Assembly (NCBI RefSeq): GCF_964063345.1
Contig: NZ_OZ061318.1
Coordinates: 3,410,001-3,474,000, forward strand
Source of the DNA: Pseudomonas lini
GTDB taxonomy: Bacteria; Pseudomonadota; Gammaproteobacteria; Pseudomonadales; Pseudomonadaceae
Direction of reading: 5' to 3'
Length of the DNA stretch: 64,000 nucleotides
Each line of letters starts with the position of its first letter. Within the stretch, counting starts at the first letter, position 1. Below, piece after piece: positions 8,841-16,680 of the stretch. Position numbers and translations under genes: made by a program. A model generated the notes under the pieces. The model was given only the letters and a program-made list of their open reading frames with translations, ran no database searches and was not told the origin of the DNA.

Positions 8841-10156
8841 ACGCCCCGGTGACCGGCGGCGCCGAGCAGGTGTTCGCAAGGTTTCTCGACCTCGAACGCC
8901 AGACCCGCGCCGCGCGCACGCCTTCGCAACTGGCTTACAGCCTGGTGAATGACGGTCAGGCGCTGTTCGGTTTCCGCCATGCCGCGCTGTTGATCGCCGG
9001 CAAGGTGCAGGCGGTCACCGGTGTCAGTGCCGTGGAACCGAATGCGCCGTTCGTGGCATTTGTCGAGCAAGCAGTCGCGCAGCTGTTCAAGCTTGAGGTG
9101 CTGAAACAAGCGCGGGTGATCACCCCCGATCTTCTCAGTGAATCGATTCTGGCCGACTGGCAAAGTCTGTCAGCCGCTCAGGTGTTCTGGCTGCCGCTGA
9201 TCGATCATCAGGGCGAGGTGTTCGGCGGTCTATGGCTGGCGCGGGATGTGCCGTGGAACCCTTCCGAACAAGTGCTGCTGTCGCAACTGGGCGACACTTA
9301 CAGCCATGCCTGGCTGGCGCAACAACCGCGCAAACCCTGGCGGCTGCGCTGGACGCGCAAGCGTCAGGTGGCGCTGGTTGCCGTGTTGTTGCTCGGGTTG
9401 CTGATCCCGGTGCGCCAATCGGTGCTGGCCCCGGCCGAAGTCGTCCCATTGGGCGGTCGGGTGGTCGCAGCGCCGCTGGACGGGGTGATCGCCGAGTTTC
9501 TGGTCAAACCCAACCAGGCAGTGAAAACCGGTGACCTGCTGCTGCGCTTCGAAAGCACCACGCTCAAGGCTCAGGCCGATGTGGCCGGGCGGGCCCTGGG
9601 CGTTGCCGAAGCGGAACTCAAGGCCAATTCCCAACGCTCCTTCGCCGATGCCGAGTCCAGTTCGAAAATCGATCTGCTGGCGGCGCGAGTGGAGCAGAAG
9701 CGCGCCGAACGGGATTACGCCCGGGAGCTGCTCAAACGCAGCGAAGTGCGTGCCGAGCGGGACGGCATCGCGGTGTTCGCCGACGCCGAACGCTGGACCG
9801 GCAAACCCGTGCAAACCGGCGAGCGGCTGATGGAAATCGCCGACCCGAACCAGGCCGAGTTGCGCATCGAATTGGCCGTGGGCGATGCGATTGCCCTGGA
9901 GGCGGGGGCGCAGGTCGCACTGTTTCTCGACAGTGATCCGCTGCAGCGGCATTTGGCCAAACTCGAACGTTCGGCTTACGAAGCGCAGCCCACTGCTGCC
10001 GGGCAACTGGCTTATCGACTGGATGCGACGTTCGACGCCGCACCGCCGCGCATCGGTTTGCGCGGCACTGCGAAAGTCTTCGGCGACCGTGCGCCGCTGG
10101 CGTTGTATCTGTTGCGTCGACCGCTGGCCGGGTTGCGTCAAAGCGTGGGCCTGTAG
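8837..10156 (+). CDS. GAF domain-HlyD fusion adaptor
   Basis: A 439-residue protein with an unusual order. Residues ~1-165 look like a cytoplasmic GAF sensor domain (AYSLVNDGQALFGFRHAALL, and QVFWLPLIDHQGEVFGGLWL). A basic stretch and one transmembrane helix follow (about 176-193), then a periplasmic HlyD part with lipoyl halves (VVAAPLDGVIAEFLVKPNQA and VRAERDGIAVFADAERWTG) and a beta-barrel region. This topology could let a cytosolic ligand gate export through the periplasmic arm; that is inference. The gene overlaps its neighbours (ATGA at 8837; one base between its stop and the next ATG at 10157), indicating an operon. Confidence 0.8.
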   Translation: MNAPVTGGAEQVFARFLDLERQTRAARTPSQLAYSLVNDGQALFGFRHAALLIAGKVQAVTGVSAVEPNAPFVAFVEQAVAQLFKLEVLKQARVITPDLLSESILADWQSLSAAQVFWLPLIDHQGEVFGGLWLARDVPWNPSEQVLLSQLGDTYSHAWLAQQPRKPWRLRWTRKRQVALVAVLLLGLLIPVRQSVLAPAEVVPLGGRVVAAPLDGVIAEFLVKPNQAVKTGDLLLRFESTTLKAQADVAGRALGVAEAELKANSQRSFADAESSSKIDLLAARVEQKRAERDYARELLKRSEVRAERDGIAVFADAERWTGKPVQTGERLMEIADPNQAELRIELAVGDAIALEAGAQVALFLDSDPLQRHLAKLERSAYEAQPTAAGQLAYRLDATFDAAPPRIGLRGTAKVFGDRAPLALYLLRRPLAGLRQSVGL

Positions 10157-12253
10157 ATGAGCCTGCCGAGCCTGCGGGCAGACCTGCAATTGTCGACGGC
10201 GGCCCCAGCCCTCGACGGATCGCCGCGCTGGACCTTGGCCGACCCGGTGCGTGGGCGCTATTTCAAACTCGGTGCGGCGGCGATGCGTTTGCTGCGCCAT
10301 TGGTCTCTGGGTGATCCGGAGCAAGTGCTGCGTGCCGCCAACCGCGAACCGGGGCTGCCGCTGGATGGCGTGGCGCTTGAGCAATTGCTGGAGTTTTTGC
10401 GCGGCCACGACCTGATCAGCGCCCTCGACCCGTCGCAGCGCGCCAGTTACAGCCTGAAGGCCGCGGCTCAGCGCCAAAGCCTGTGGCAAATCCTGCTGCA
10501 TCAATACCTGTTTTTCCGGGTTCCGCTGTGGCGCCCGGACGCTTTTCTCAATCGCGCCTGGCCGTGGCTGGAACGTTTCGGCCCGCGCGCATTGCGCTAC
10601 GGATTGCCCGCGACACTGGGCCTCGGGGTGTTTCTGGTGTCGCGGGACTGGCAGCGGTTTATCGCCACCTTTCCGCACCTGTTCAGCCTCGGCGGTGCGC
10701 TGGCGTTCGCTGTGGCGCTGTTTTTCGCCAAGCTGTGCCACGAGTTCGGCCACGCCTTCATGGCCAAGCGCGCAGGTTGTCGGGTGCAGAGCATGGGCGT
10801 GGCGTTCATGGTGCTGCTGCCGATGTTTTACACGGACGTCAGCGACGCCTGGCGCGTCAATGATCGCCGTGCGCGGTTGTTGATCGGTGCCGGCGGGGTG
10901 CTGGCGGAGCTGGTGTTGGCGTGTATCGCGCTGCTCGCCTGGTCACTGCTGCCTGACGGCCCCGGGCGCACGGCGGCGTTCATGCTCGCCAGTGCGACCT
11001 GGATCACCACGCTGGTGATCAACCTCAATCCTTTCATGCGTTTCGATGGCTACTTCTTGCTCAGTGATTTCTGGGAAGTGGATAACCTTCAAGGGCGGGC
11101 CTTTGCCTTGTGCCGCTGGCGGCTGCGCGAGTTTTTGTTCGGCTACGCAGCCCCGGCGCCGGAACCATGGTCGCCGAAGATGCAGCGGCGTTTGCTGATC
11201 TGGGGGTATGGCGCGTGGCTGTGGCGGGCGGCGCTGTTTTTCGGGATTGCGCTGGCGGTCTATCACCTGTTCTTCAAGGTGTTGGGGATTTTCCTGATGC
11301 TGGTGGAGCTGGTGTGGTTCATTTTTCTGCCGATCCTGAGTGAGTGGCGGCAATGGTGGAGCCGTCGCGAACAAGCGCATGCGCCTCGAGTACTGCTCAG
11401 CGGTCTGGCATTGCTTGGGCTGTTGCTGCTGCTGGCGTTGCCTTGGCGAAGCGCGGTGGAGTTGCCGACGATGCTAGAGGCCGGACGCGCCAGCGCCCTG
11501 CACGCGCCGGTGGCGGCGCGGGTCAAAACGGTGAATGTGCAGGATGGCCAGATCGTCGCTCAGGGCGAGGTGCTGATCGAGTTGGAATCCCCGGATCTGG
11601 ACTCACGCCAGGCCATCGTCCGTCGCGAAATCCAGATCCAGCAGTTGCAGATGCGTCGTCAGGCCGGCCGCAGCGAAACCGCCGCCGATGCCGGTATCGT
11701 CGAACAGCGCCTGGCTGAAGCCGTGGCCGAATATCGGGGGCTGGCTGCCCAGCGTGAGCGTCTGCTGCTGCGCGCCCCCCACGGTGGCAAGGTGCGCGAT
11801 TTGCTGCCGCAGTTAACGGTCGGCCGCTGGCTTTCGACCAAAGATCCTTTGGCCCGGGTGGTCGAAGACGGCGCGCGCTTGCGCGGTTATCTGGCCGAAG
11901 CCGAACTCTGGCGTGTCGCCCCGGGTGCCAGCGGGCGGTTCATTGCCGATGACCCGATGCACCCGGCGATCACCGTGCAATTGAGCGAAATCGACACCAA
12001 CGGCGTGGCTTATGTCGATCAGGAAGCGCTGACCTCCGATCATCACGGGCCAATAGCCGTGCGGCGTGATCAGCATCAGCGCGCCGAGCCGGTGCAGGCG
12101 CAGTACGGCGCGCGGTTGAGCATCCTCGAAAATACCCCGACGCCGGTGCAGCCGTTGCGCGGCATTGTGGTGTTGCAGGGCAGCGGCGAGTCGTTGCTGG
12201 GCGTTGCCTGGCGGCGCTTGGCGGCTTTGGGGGTCAGGGAAAGCGGCTTCTAA
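10157..12253 (+). CDS. M50-family membrane zinc metalloprotease fused to a HlyD arm
   Basis: A 698-residue polytopic protein of the 'putative peptide zinc metalloprotease' type. Residues 195-199 are HEFGH, the site-2-protease zinc motif inside a membrane segment, and NPFMRFDGYF at 291-300 supplies the third ligand (Asp297). Several hydrophobic helices lie between ~150 and ~430. Residues ~435-698 form a barrel-sandwich/HlyD arm (APVAARVKTVNVQDGQIVAQ; RAPHGGKVRDLLPQ). The N-terminal ~100 residues are soluble. Both metal-binding motifs are intact, so protease activity is plausible. In this operon it takes the place an ABC or RND pump would occupy. Its substrate is unknown; the giant protein at 16681-24570 is the obvious candidate. 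Confidence 0.85.
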   Translation: MSLPSLRADLQLSTAAPALDGSPRWTLADPVRGRYFKLGAAAMRLLRHWSLGDPEQVLRAANREPGLPLDGVALEQLLEFLRGHDLISALDPSQRASYSLKAAAQRQSLWQILLHQYLFFRVPLWRPDAFLNRAWPWLERFGPRALRYGLPATLGLGVFLVSRDWQRFIATFPHLFSLGGALAFAVALFFAKLCHEFGHAFMAKRAGCRVQSMGVAFMVLLPMFYTDVSDAWRVNDRRARLLIGAGGVLAELVLACIALLAWSLLPDGPGRTAAFMLASATWITTLVINLNPFMRFDGYFLLSDFWEVDNLQGRAFALCRWRLREFLFGYAAPAPEPWSPKMQRRLLIWGYGAWLWRAALFFGIALAVYHLFFKVLGIFLMLVELVWFIFLPILSEWRQWWSRREQAHAPRVLLSGLALLGLLLLLALPWRSAVELPTMLEAGRASALHAPVAARVKTVNVQDGQIVAQGEVLIELESPDLDSRQAIVRREIQIQQLQMRRQAGRSETAADAGIVEQRLAEAVAEYRGLAAQRERLLLRAPHGGKVRDLLPQLTVGRWLSTKDPLARVVEDGARLRGYLAEAELWRVAPGASGRFIADDPMHPAITVQLSEIDTNGVAYVDQEALTSDHHGPIAVRRDQHQRAEPVQAQYGARLSILENTPTPVQPLRGIVVLQGSGESLLGVAWRRLAALGVRESGF

Positions 12254-12279
12254 GGGTGAATAGCTAAGGGAGAACAACG

Positions 12280-12777
12280 ATGGCGAATACCGATTCAGTG
12301 GCAGCGGACGGCTTGGTGGTCAGGCCTTCGCGGACCAGTGATGGGCCTTTTCTGCACAGCCTTTACCAAGCGGCGCGGCCGGATTTGCAATGGATCGACG
12401 GTGAGCAGGAGGTGGTCCAGCAGGTGGTTGCCCAGCAATTCAAAGTGCAGGAACAAGGGCTGGGGGAGAACTTCCCCAATGCCATGCATTACGTGATAGA
12501 GAAACTCGACACGGCCATTGGCGCGTTGACCACGGATTTCGGCCCCAATGAAATTCGCGTGCTGTACCTGGCGTTTATCCCCCAGGCCCGAGGCAAGGGT
12601 TACGGTCGGACGGTGCTGCAAGGCGTGCAGAAAGCCGCGCAACAAATCCGCTGCCCGGTAGCGACGGTGGTCTGGGCCAACAATCCCCATGCACGCCAGC
12701 ATTACCTGGCGCTGGGGTTTCAGGTTGAAGAACGCAACCCGGCGGCGGAGCGGTTGGTGTGGTATCCGAAGGGGTGA
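12280..12777 (+). CDS. GNAT-family N-acetyltransferase
   Basis: A 165-residue acetyl-CoA-dependent acyltransferase. The pantetheine-phosphate loop is seen in FIPQARGKGYGRTVL, preceded by the central strand RVLYLAF and followed by WANNPHARQHYLALGFQVEE, the usual GNAT C-terminal motif. A GGGAG (about 12270) precedes the ATG. It lies 26 bases after the M50-HlyD gene and may be co-transcribed with it. Ahead of convergent DUF6916 and collar-domain genes, it could modify one of those products. No substrate can be read from the sequence. Confidence 0.85.
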   Translation: MANTDSVAADGLVVRPSRTSDGPFLHSLYQAARPDLQWIDGEQEVVQQVVAQQFKVQEQGLGENFPNAMHYVIEKLDTAIGALTTDFGPNEIRVLYLAFIPQARGKGYGRTVLQGVQKAAQQIRCPVATVVWANNPHARQHYLALGFQVEERNPAAERLVWYPKG

Positions 12778-12797
12778 ACTCACCGCCAATCCCGTGC

Positions 12798-12870
12798 AGG
12801 AGCTGCCGCAGGCTGCGATCTTTTGATCTTAAAGAGCAAGATCAAAAGATCGCAGCCTGCGGCAGCTCCT
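12798..12870. repeat. REP-type palindrome (family C, AGGAGCTGCCGCAGGCTGCG core)
   Basis: Arms at 12798-12830 and 12838-12870 are almost perfectly inverted (33 bases each) around a 7-base loop. It separates convergent genes (acetyltransferase on +, DUF6916 on -) and could act as a bidirectional transcription stop. Confidence 0.88.
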
Positions 12871-12894
12871 ACATAAAGCGATCAGCGTCGCTCT

Positions 12895-13206
12895 TCAGTT
12901 GAACGCGATGTAGAAGTACCCCAGTTGCGGATCACGCCCCATGGCCGGTACCCGCGAAACAAAAATATCTTCTACCTGACCCAGCTCCGGCAACTCTAGC
13001 GCACACAGCCCATCGACAAAATCAGTGGGTTGCAGGCTGTTGAGCTCGACGCTGAACGGCATGCGCTCGCTGTTTGGCATCTGTGAACGGGGCGTTTCTG
13101 CAAGGGCGTCGATATGGATCGGCAATTCACTGCCATCGGGCAGCCGCAGCGTTCCTGTTTTGCCCAGCAGCGCCTGAAAGTGTTGGCTTTGAACCTGTTG
13201 CAGCAT
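12895..13206 (-). CDS. DUF6916-like small protein
   Basis: A 103-residue soluble protein with no signal peptide or membrane segment. The sequence suggests a small beta-rich fold (QHFQALLGKTGTLRLPDGSE; MPFSVELNSLQPTDFVDGLC; GQVEDIFVSRVPAMG). It resembles the DUF6916 family, which is often found beside collar-domain (MdpB-like) genes; that assignment is from memory and moderately sure. A GGAG (complement of 13214-13217) sits 7 bases before the ATG. It lies downstream of the collar-domain gene on the same strand. Confidence 0.6.
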   Translation of the reverse strand: MLQQVQSQHFQALLGKTGTLRLPDGSELPIHIDALAETPRSQMPNSERMPFSVELNSLQPTDFVDGLCALELPELGQVEDIFVSRVPAMGRDPQLGYFYIAFN

Positions 13207-13230
13207 GGCATCACTCCATAAAGCAAAAGT

Positions 13231-13255
13231 GGCCGAGGGATTTGAACCCCCGGCC
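13231..13255 (-). terminator. Hairpin terminator of the collar-domain gene
   Basis: A nine-base stem (GGCCGAGGG / CCCCCGGCC, one weak pair) with loop ATTTGAA. On the minus strand it is followed by ACTTTTGCTTT. It lies 6 bases after the stop of the minus-strand collar gene and before the DUF6916 start. Confidence 0.6.
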
Positions 13256-13261
13256 AGACCC

Positions 13262-13849
13262 TCAGTTACGCGAAGGGAATAGCCCGTTCAGGGCGATGCT
13301 GAAGTTGAGCACTAGGAATGGGTTCATCACTTCCATGGGCAAGCCGTTGCCGGCGGACGAGATTTCCCCCGTTACCGTAGTGGCCACGCCCTTGAGCGGT
13401 ACGGCCGCGGCACCTTGCTGATCGGAGTAAATACTCGCCGAGCCGGGGCCGCCGCCGGAGGCGCCGATGTACGAGTTGGTCGCGGTCGGGTTGGTGACCG
13501 GGTTACTCGCCGGGCTGGCCAGTTGCAGGGTGGTGGTGGCCGTGAGCCCGGACAAGGCGTGGGTGTGGTTGGGCAGGTTAGTGATGGTCGCGGTGACGTT
13601 CTCGGTCCCGGATACTTCGCCGATGACGCGTGGGGTCAGGCCCAGGCCGTTGCCCATGGCGACCGGCATGCGACCTTGCAGGTTGGGCAGCATGAAACTG
13701 GTGGTGCCATTGCCTCCGAAATTGACTCCCAGCAGTGCGAAAACCGTGTTGTATTGCGAGATCGCCAGCGTCTGGCCGTTGCATAGGGCCCAGCCGTTGG
13801 GCGCGAAGTTAAAGGCGAAAGGCTGGATAGTGCCGATGAATACTTCCAT
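13262..13849 (-). CDS. Tail collar-domain protein (microcystin-dependent MdpB-like)
   Basis: A 195-residue protein starting with the collar-domain signature MEVFIGTIQPFAFNFAPNGW, then CNGQTLAISQYNTVFALLG and LPNLQGRMPVAMGNG, with NLPNHTHALSG later. This is the phage tail-collar fold found also in chromosomal microcystin-dependent proteins outside prophages. No other phage genes are nearby, so it is not a prophage piece. The central stretch is Thr/Ala/Ser-rich. A GAGGAATC sequence precedes its ATG. It is transcribed away from the glycosyltransferase. A surface or extracellular structural role is likely but not shown. Confidence 0.82.
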   Translation of the reverse strand: MEVFIGTIQPFAFNFAPNGWALCNGQTLAISQYNTVFALLGVNFGGNGTTSFMLPNLQGRMPVAMGNGLGLTPRVIGEVSGTENVTATITNLPNHTHALSGLTATTTLQLASPASNPVTNPTATNSYIGASGGGPGSASIYSDQQGAAAVPLKGVATTVTGEISSAGNGLPMEVMNPFLVLNFSIALNGLFPSRN

Positions 13850-14095
13850 GATTCCTCATCCCTCAGGTTAGTGTCTGATACGTCACGTTGCAGGCCCGGT
13901 TATCCGGGCAGTTCGCGCTGATCAGCCGACTCCTTTCATCTCCGTGGCTGGGTCACGCCACGCCAAAGCGTAGACGCTGATCGGAATGATTGCCGGACGT
14001 CGTCCGTCGCAAGGCCAGCATCGACGTCGGGCTCGCGCCTGTCCTAAAGTGCTGGTGAAGCTTCGGTTTTCACATGGCCGTTGCAAGGGGAGGTA
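13850..14095. other. Divergent intergenic region
   Basis: This 246-base gap separates the minus-strand collar gene from the plus-strand glycosyltransferase. A small hairpin GCCCGG-TTAT-CCGGGC lies at 13894-13909. It should hold both promoters, but no convincing -10/-35 pair or gene is visible. Confidence 0.4.
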
Positions 14096-15667
14096 ATGGA
14101 GGCGCGCAGAGAAACACCGCTGGGCGATACCCAGGACCCGCATGCGATGCCGGGGTTGTGGGCGGCTGTCCGTCGCTTGCTTCAATGGGCGCGGGAGCAC
14201 TGGCTGTTGTCGATCCTGGTATTGGCCGCCCTGGTGCGTTTTTACGACTTGACGGCGGCTGCGATCTGGGGCGACGAAGGGTCTAGCCTGTTGCTGAGCC
14301 AGTATTCCCTGGCCGGGATCTGGGAACATGCGGCTCATGATGTGCATCCACCCTTGTATTTCATGCTGCTGCACGGCTGGATCGGCCTGTTCGGCGACGG
14401 CATTTTTTCGATTCGCAGCCTGAGTGCGCTGCCGGGGATTGCCACGGTGGGGCTCGGCGTCTGGCTGGTGGACCTGCTTGCTACCCGCCGCGCCGCATTG
14501 CTGGCCGGGGTTCTGCTGGCGCTGCTACCCACGGCGGTGCGTTACAGCCAGGAAGTGCGGATGTATTCCCTGCTGGGGCTGTGGCTGATCGGTGCCACGA
14601 TCGCCTTGATGTATTGGATCAGGCGGCCGCAACGCACGCGCTATCTGGTGATTTACACCTTGCTGATGAGTGCGGCGTTCTACACCCATTACTTCACGGC
14701 GCTGTGTGTGCTTTGCCACTGGCTGTATCTGGGACTGATCCGCGTGCAATCAGGGTATCGATTGCGGCACATTCAGCGCTCTGGCTGGTGGCTGGCCAAT
14801 GCGGCGATTGTGGCGTTGTACCTGCCGTGGGTGCCCAATCTGCTCGATCTGATCCAGCACATGGATCAGCTCAAAGCCAATGGCGATGTGGGGTGGGAGC
14901 TCCCTGTCACGCTCGGGTCATTACCTTCGATGATTTGGTCGTTCCTGATTCAGGACGACGGCGAGAACCTGCCCACGCTGGTTTTTATCGCACTGCCACT
15001 GGCGCTGCTGGCCTTGGCGGGCGTGGCGTTGGCGCGGGATCGCAGTGTTTTCCGTGGCAGTGCACTGGCGGTGATCTACACCGTTCTCCCGGTGTTGCTG
15101 GTGTTTGTGGTGTCGTTCATATCGCCGGTGTTTATCGAGCGTTACCTGACCGCTTATGCCCTGGGCTTGCCGATGTTTGTGGCGCTGGCCATCGACCGCT
15201 TGTACGCGGGCTCCAAGGTATTGGCGCTGGCCGTGCTGATGCTGTTTGTCGGCGTCGAACTGGTGGGCCTGAAGAACAATGCCACGGTGGATACCGACGA
15301 TCAGATCAGCGTCATGGTCAACTACGTGAACCAGCACTTCACCCCCGGCGATCGAATCGTCACCAGCGACATGCTTTGGTACCTGAGTTATGTCTATTAC
15401 AACCGCACTGACGCCAAACCGTTGCTGTACACGCCGCCGTTGGCCGATGGCAGGTCGAGCCGGCCGAACGCTTACGGTTTCGGTACGCTGGTGACCCATG
15501 ACATCTACCTGGATAGTCTTGGCGCCTTGCCCAAAGGTAATGGTCGAGTCTGGCTGGTCGGTACCATCGATGGACCGGACGAATTCGCCCCCTTGCCTGC
15601 GGGTTGGCAACGCATCAGTGAAACCCACGCGGGAGGCGCCGAGGCGCGCTTGTATGTGCTGAAGTAA
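14096..15667 (+). CDS. Membrane glycosyltransferase, GT39/ArnT-like (PMT superfamily)
   Basis: A 523-residue polytopic membrane protein. It has the early acidic luminal motif of the PMT/ArnT fold (YDLTAAAIWGDEGSSLLLSQ, then HDVHPPLYFMLLHGWIGLFG), about ten further hydrophobic segments, and a C-terminal periplasmic domain from about residue 400. Such enzymes move sugars from polyprenyl-phosphate donors to proteins or lipids on the periplasmic face. ATG 14096 is taken although the strong AGGGGAGG sits only 2 bases before it; ATG 14147 is a fallback. It lies before the sulfotransferase and giant adhesin genes, so the adhesin or a cell-surface glycan is the likely acceptor (inference). Confidence 0.8.
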   Translation: MEARRETPLGDTQDPHAMPGLWAAVRRLLQWAREHWLLSILVLAALVRFYDLTAAAIWGDEGSSLLLSQYSLAGIWEHAAHDVHPPLYFMLLHGWIGLFGDGIFSIRSLSALPGIATVGLGVWLVDLLATRRAALLAGVLLALLPTAVRYSQEVRMYSLLGLWLIGATIALMYWIRRPQRTRYLVIYTLLMSAAFYTHYFTALCVLCHWLYLGLIRVQSGYRLRHIQRSGWWLANAAIVALYLPWVPNLLDLIQHMDQLKANGDVGWELPVTLGSLPSMIWSFLIQDDGENLPTLVFIALPLALLALAGVALARDRSVFRGSALAVIYTVLPVLLVFVVSFISPVFIERYLTAYALGLPMFVALAIDRLYAGSKVLALAVLMLFVGVELVGLKNNATVDTDDQISVMVNYVNQHFTPGDRIVTSDMLWYLSYVYYNRTDAKPLLYTPPLADGRSSRPNAYGFGTLVTHDIYLDSLGALPKGNGRVWLVGTIDGPDEFAPLPAGWQRISETHAGGAEARLYVLK

Positions 15668-15826
15668 GCCCGTGTTTTGAGGGCTTAATCGATTCGTCTT
15701 TCAGCCGGTTATATCAATCGTTTTTTTCAGTCGATTTAGCTCCGATTTGATATCAGAGCACCACTAGTCGCAACACCATTCATGGTCTACGCTCGTCCTA
15801 TAAAAGGACTTTTGGCGGGTGAATGG
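15668..15826. promoter_or_regulatory. AT-rich gap, probable promoter of the sulfotransferase
   Basis: A 6-bp stem AAGCCC/GGGCTT just after the glycosyltransferase stop is followed by an AT-rich stretch (15700-15760: TTATATCAATCG, a TTTTTTT run, TTTGATATCAG). The base composition stands out from its surroundings and suits a promoter or a bent regulatory region. No exact -10/-35 is assigned. Confidence 0.35.
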
Positions 15827-16663
15827 ATGCAGCACTTTCACTTTATTTCCGGCTTGCCGCGTTCGGGCTCAACCCTGCTTTCTGCGATTCTGTTGCAGAA
15901 CCCGCGCTTTCATGCCGGTATGACCAGCCCCGTGGGGGCGCTCTTTTCCGGTGTCCTGGAGCAATGCAGCGCCGGCAGCGAATTCGGTGCGGTGATCGAC
16001 ACCGACCTGCGTCGCCGCCTGTTGCGCGGCCTGTTCGATTCTTTCTACGCCGACAAGGCCGACAAACCGGTGGTGTTCGACACCAACCGTCTGTGGAGCT
16101 CACGCCTGCCGGCGATCAGCGATCTGTTCCCTCAAGCCAAGATTATTGCCTGCGTGCGCAATGTCGCCTGGGTCATGGACAGTATCGAGCGCCTGTACCG
16201 CGCCAACCCCTTCGAAAACACCAAGCTGTTCGGCGATGCGGTCGAACGCAACACGGTCTACAGCCGCTGCGAAACCCTGGCCCAGCGTAATCGGCTGGTG
16301 GGGTTTTCCTGGGCCGCCCTCAAGGAAGCCTATTACGGCGAACACGCCGACTCGTTGCTGATCATCGATTACGACTTGCTGAGCCAGGCGCCGGAACGGG
16401 TGATGCGACTGGTCTACGACTTCATCGGTGAACCTTGGTTTGAACATGATTTCGATCATTTGGCCTATGACGCGCCGGAATTCGACCAGGCCCTCGGCCT
16501 CTCGGGGCTGCACAAGGTGAAGGCCAAAGTCCAATTGCAGTCCAGGCGCACGATCCTGCCGCCGGACTTGTTCAAGCAATACGCCGAGTTGTCCTTCTGG
16601 CTCGATGGCTCCGCCAGCGCCGCCAATGTCATTCGTATGAAAGCCGACGCCGCGATCAGTTGA
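15827..16663 (+). CDS. PAPS-dependent sulfotransferase
   Basis: A cytoplasmic enzyme of 278 residues. The PAPS 5'-phosphosulfate loop is at the extreme N-terminus (HFHFISGLPRSGSTLLSAIL), and the 3'-phosphate segment is probably IIACVRNVAWVMDSIERLYR. This is the Sulfotransfer_3 type, which includes bacterial and animal protein-tyrosine sulfotransferases. ATG 15827 is chosen because the loop normally begins within ten residues of the start; ATG 15782 would add 15 atypical residues. It lies immediately upstream of the giant adhesin and in one cluster with an APS kinase, so sulfation of the adhesin is the leading idea. Substrate class (Tyr, glycan) is not readable. Confidence 0.85.
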   Translation: MQHFHFISGLPRSGSTLLSAILLQNPRFHAGMTSPVGALFSGVLEQCSAGSEFGAVIDTDLRRRLLRGLFDSFYADKADKPVVFDTNRLWSSRLPAISDLFPQAKIIACVRNVAWVMDSIERLYRANPFENTKLFGDAVERNTVYSRCETLAQRNRLVGFSWAALKEAYYGEHADSLLIIDYDLLSQAPERVMRLVYDFIGEPWFEHDFDHLAYDAPEFDQALGLSGLHKVKAKVQLQSRRTILPPDLFKQYAELSFWLDGSASAANVIRMKADAAIS

Positions 16664-16678
16664 TCGCGGCGTTTTCAT
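16648..16678 (+). terminator. Perfect hairpin with T-run between sulfotransferase and giant adhesin
   Basis: An 11-bp perfect stem (CGCCGCGATCA 16648-16658 / TGATCGCGGCG 16661-16671) with a 2-base centre is followed by TTTTCATT. It contains the sulfotransferase stop codon and ends 9 bases before the adhesin ATG at 16681. It has the form of an intrinsic terminator or attenuator. Confidence 0.65.
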
Positions 16679-16680
16679 TG

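Noticed and set aside
13231..13255. T-arm-like sequence (GGTTCAAATCC on the minus strand) suggesting a tRNA fragment or attachment site
   Set aside because: No other cloverleaf parts are present; the stem, its place after a stop codon and the following T-rich stretch fit a terminator better.
13262..13849. Prophage remnant, because of the tail-collar domain
   Set aside because: No capsid, portal, integrase, lysis or other tail genes are near; chromosomal MdpB-like collar genes are common outside prophages.
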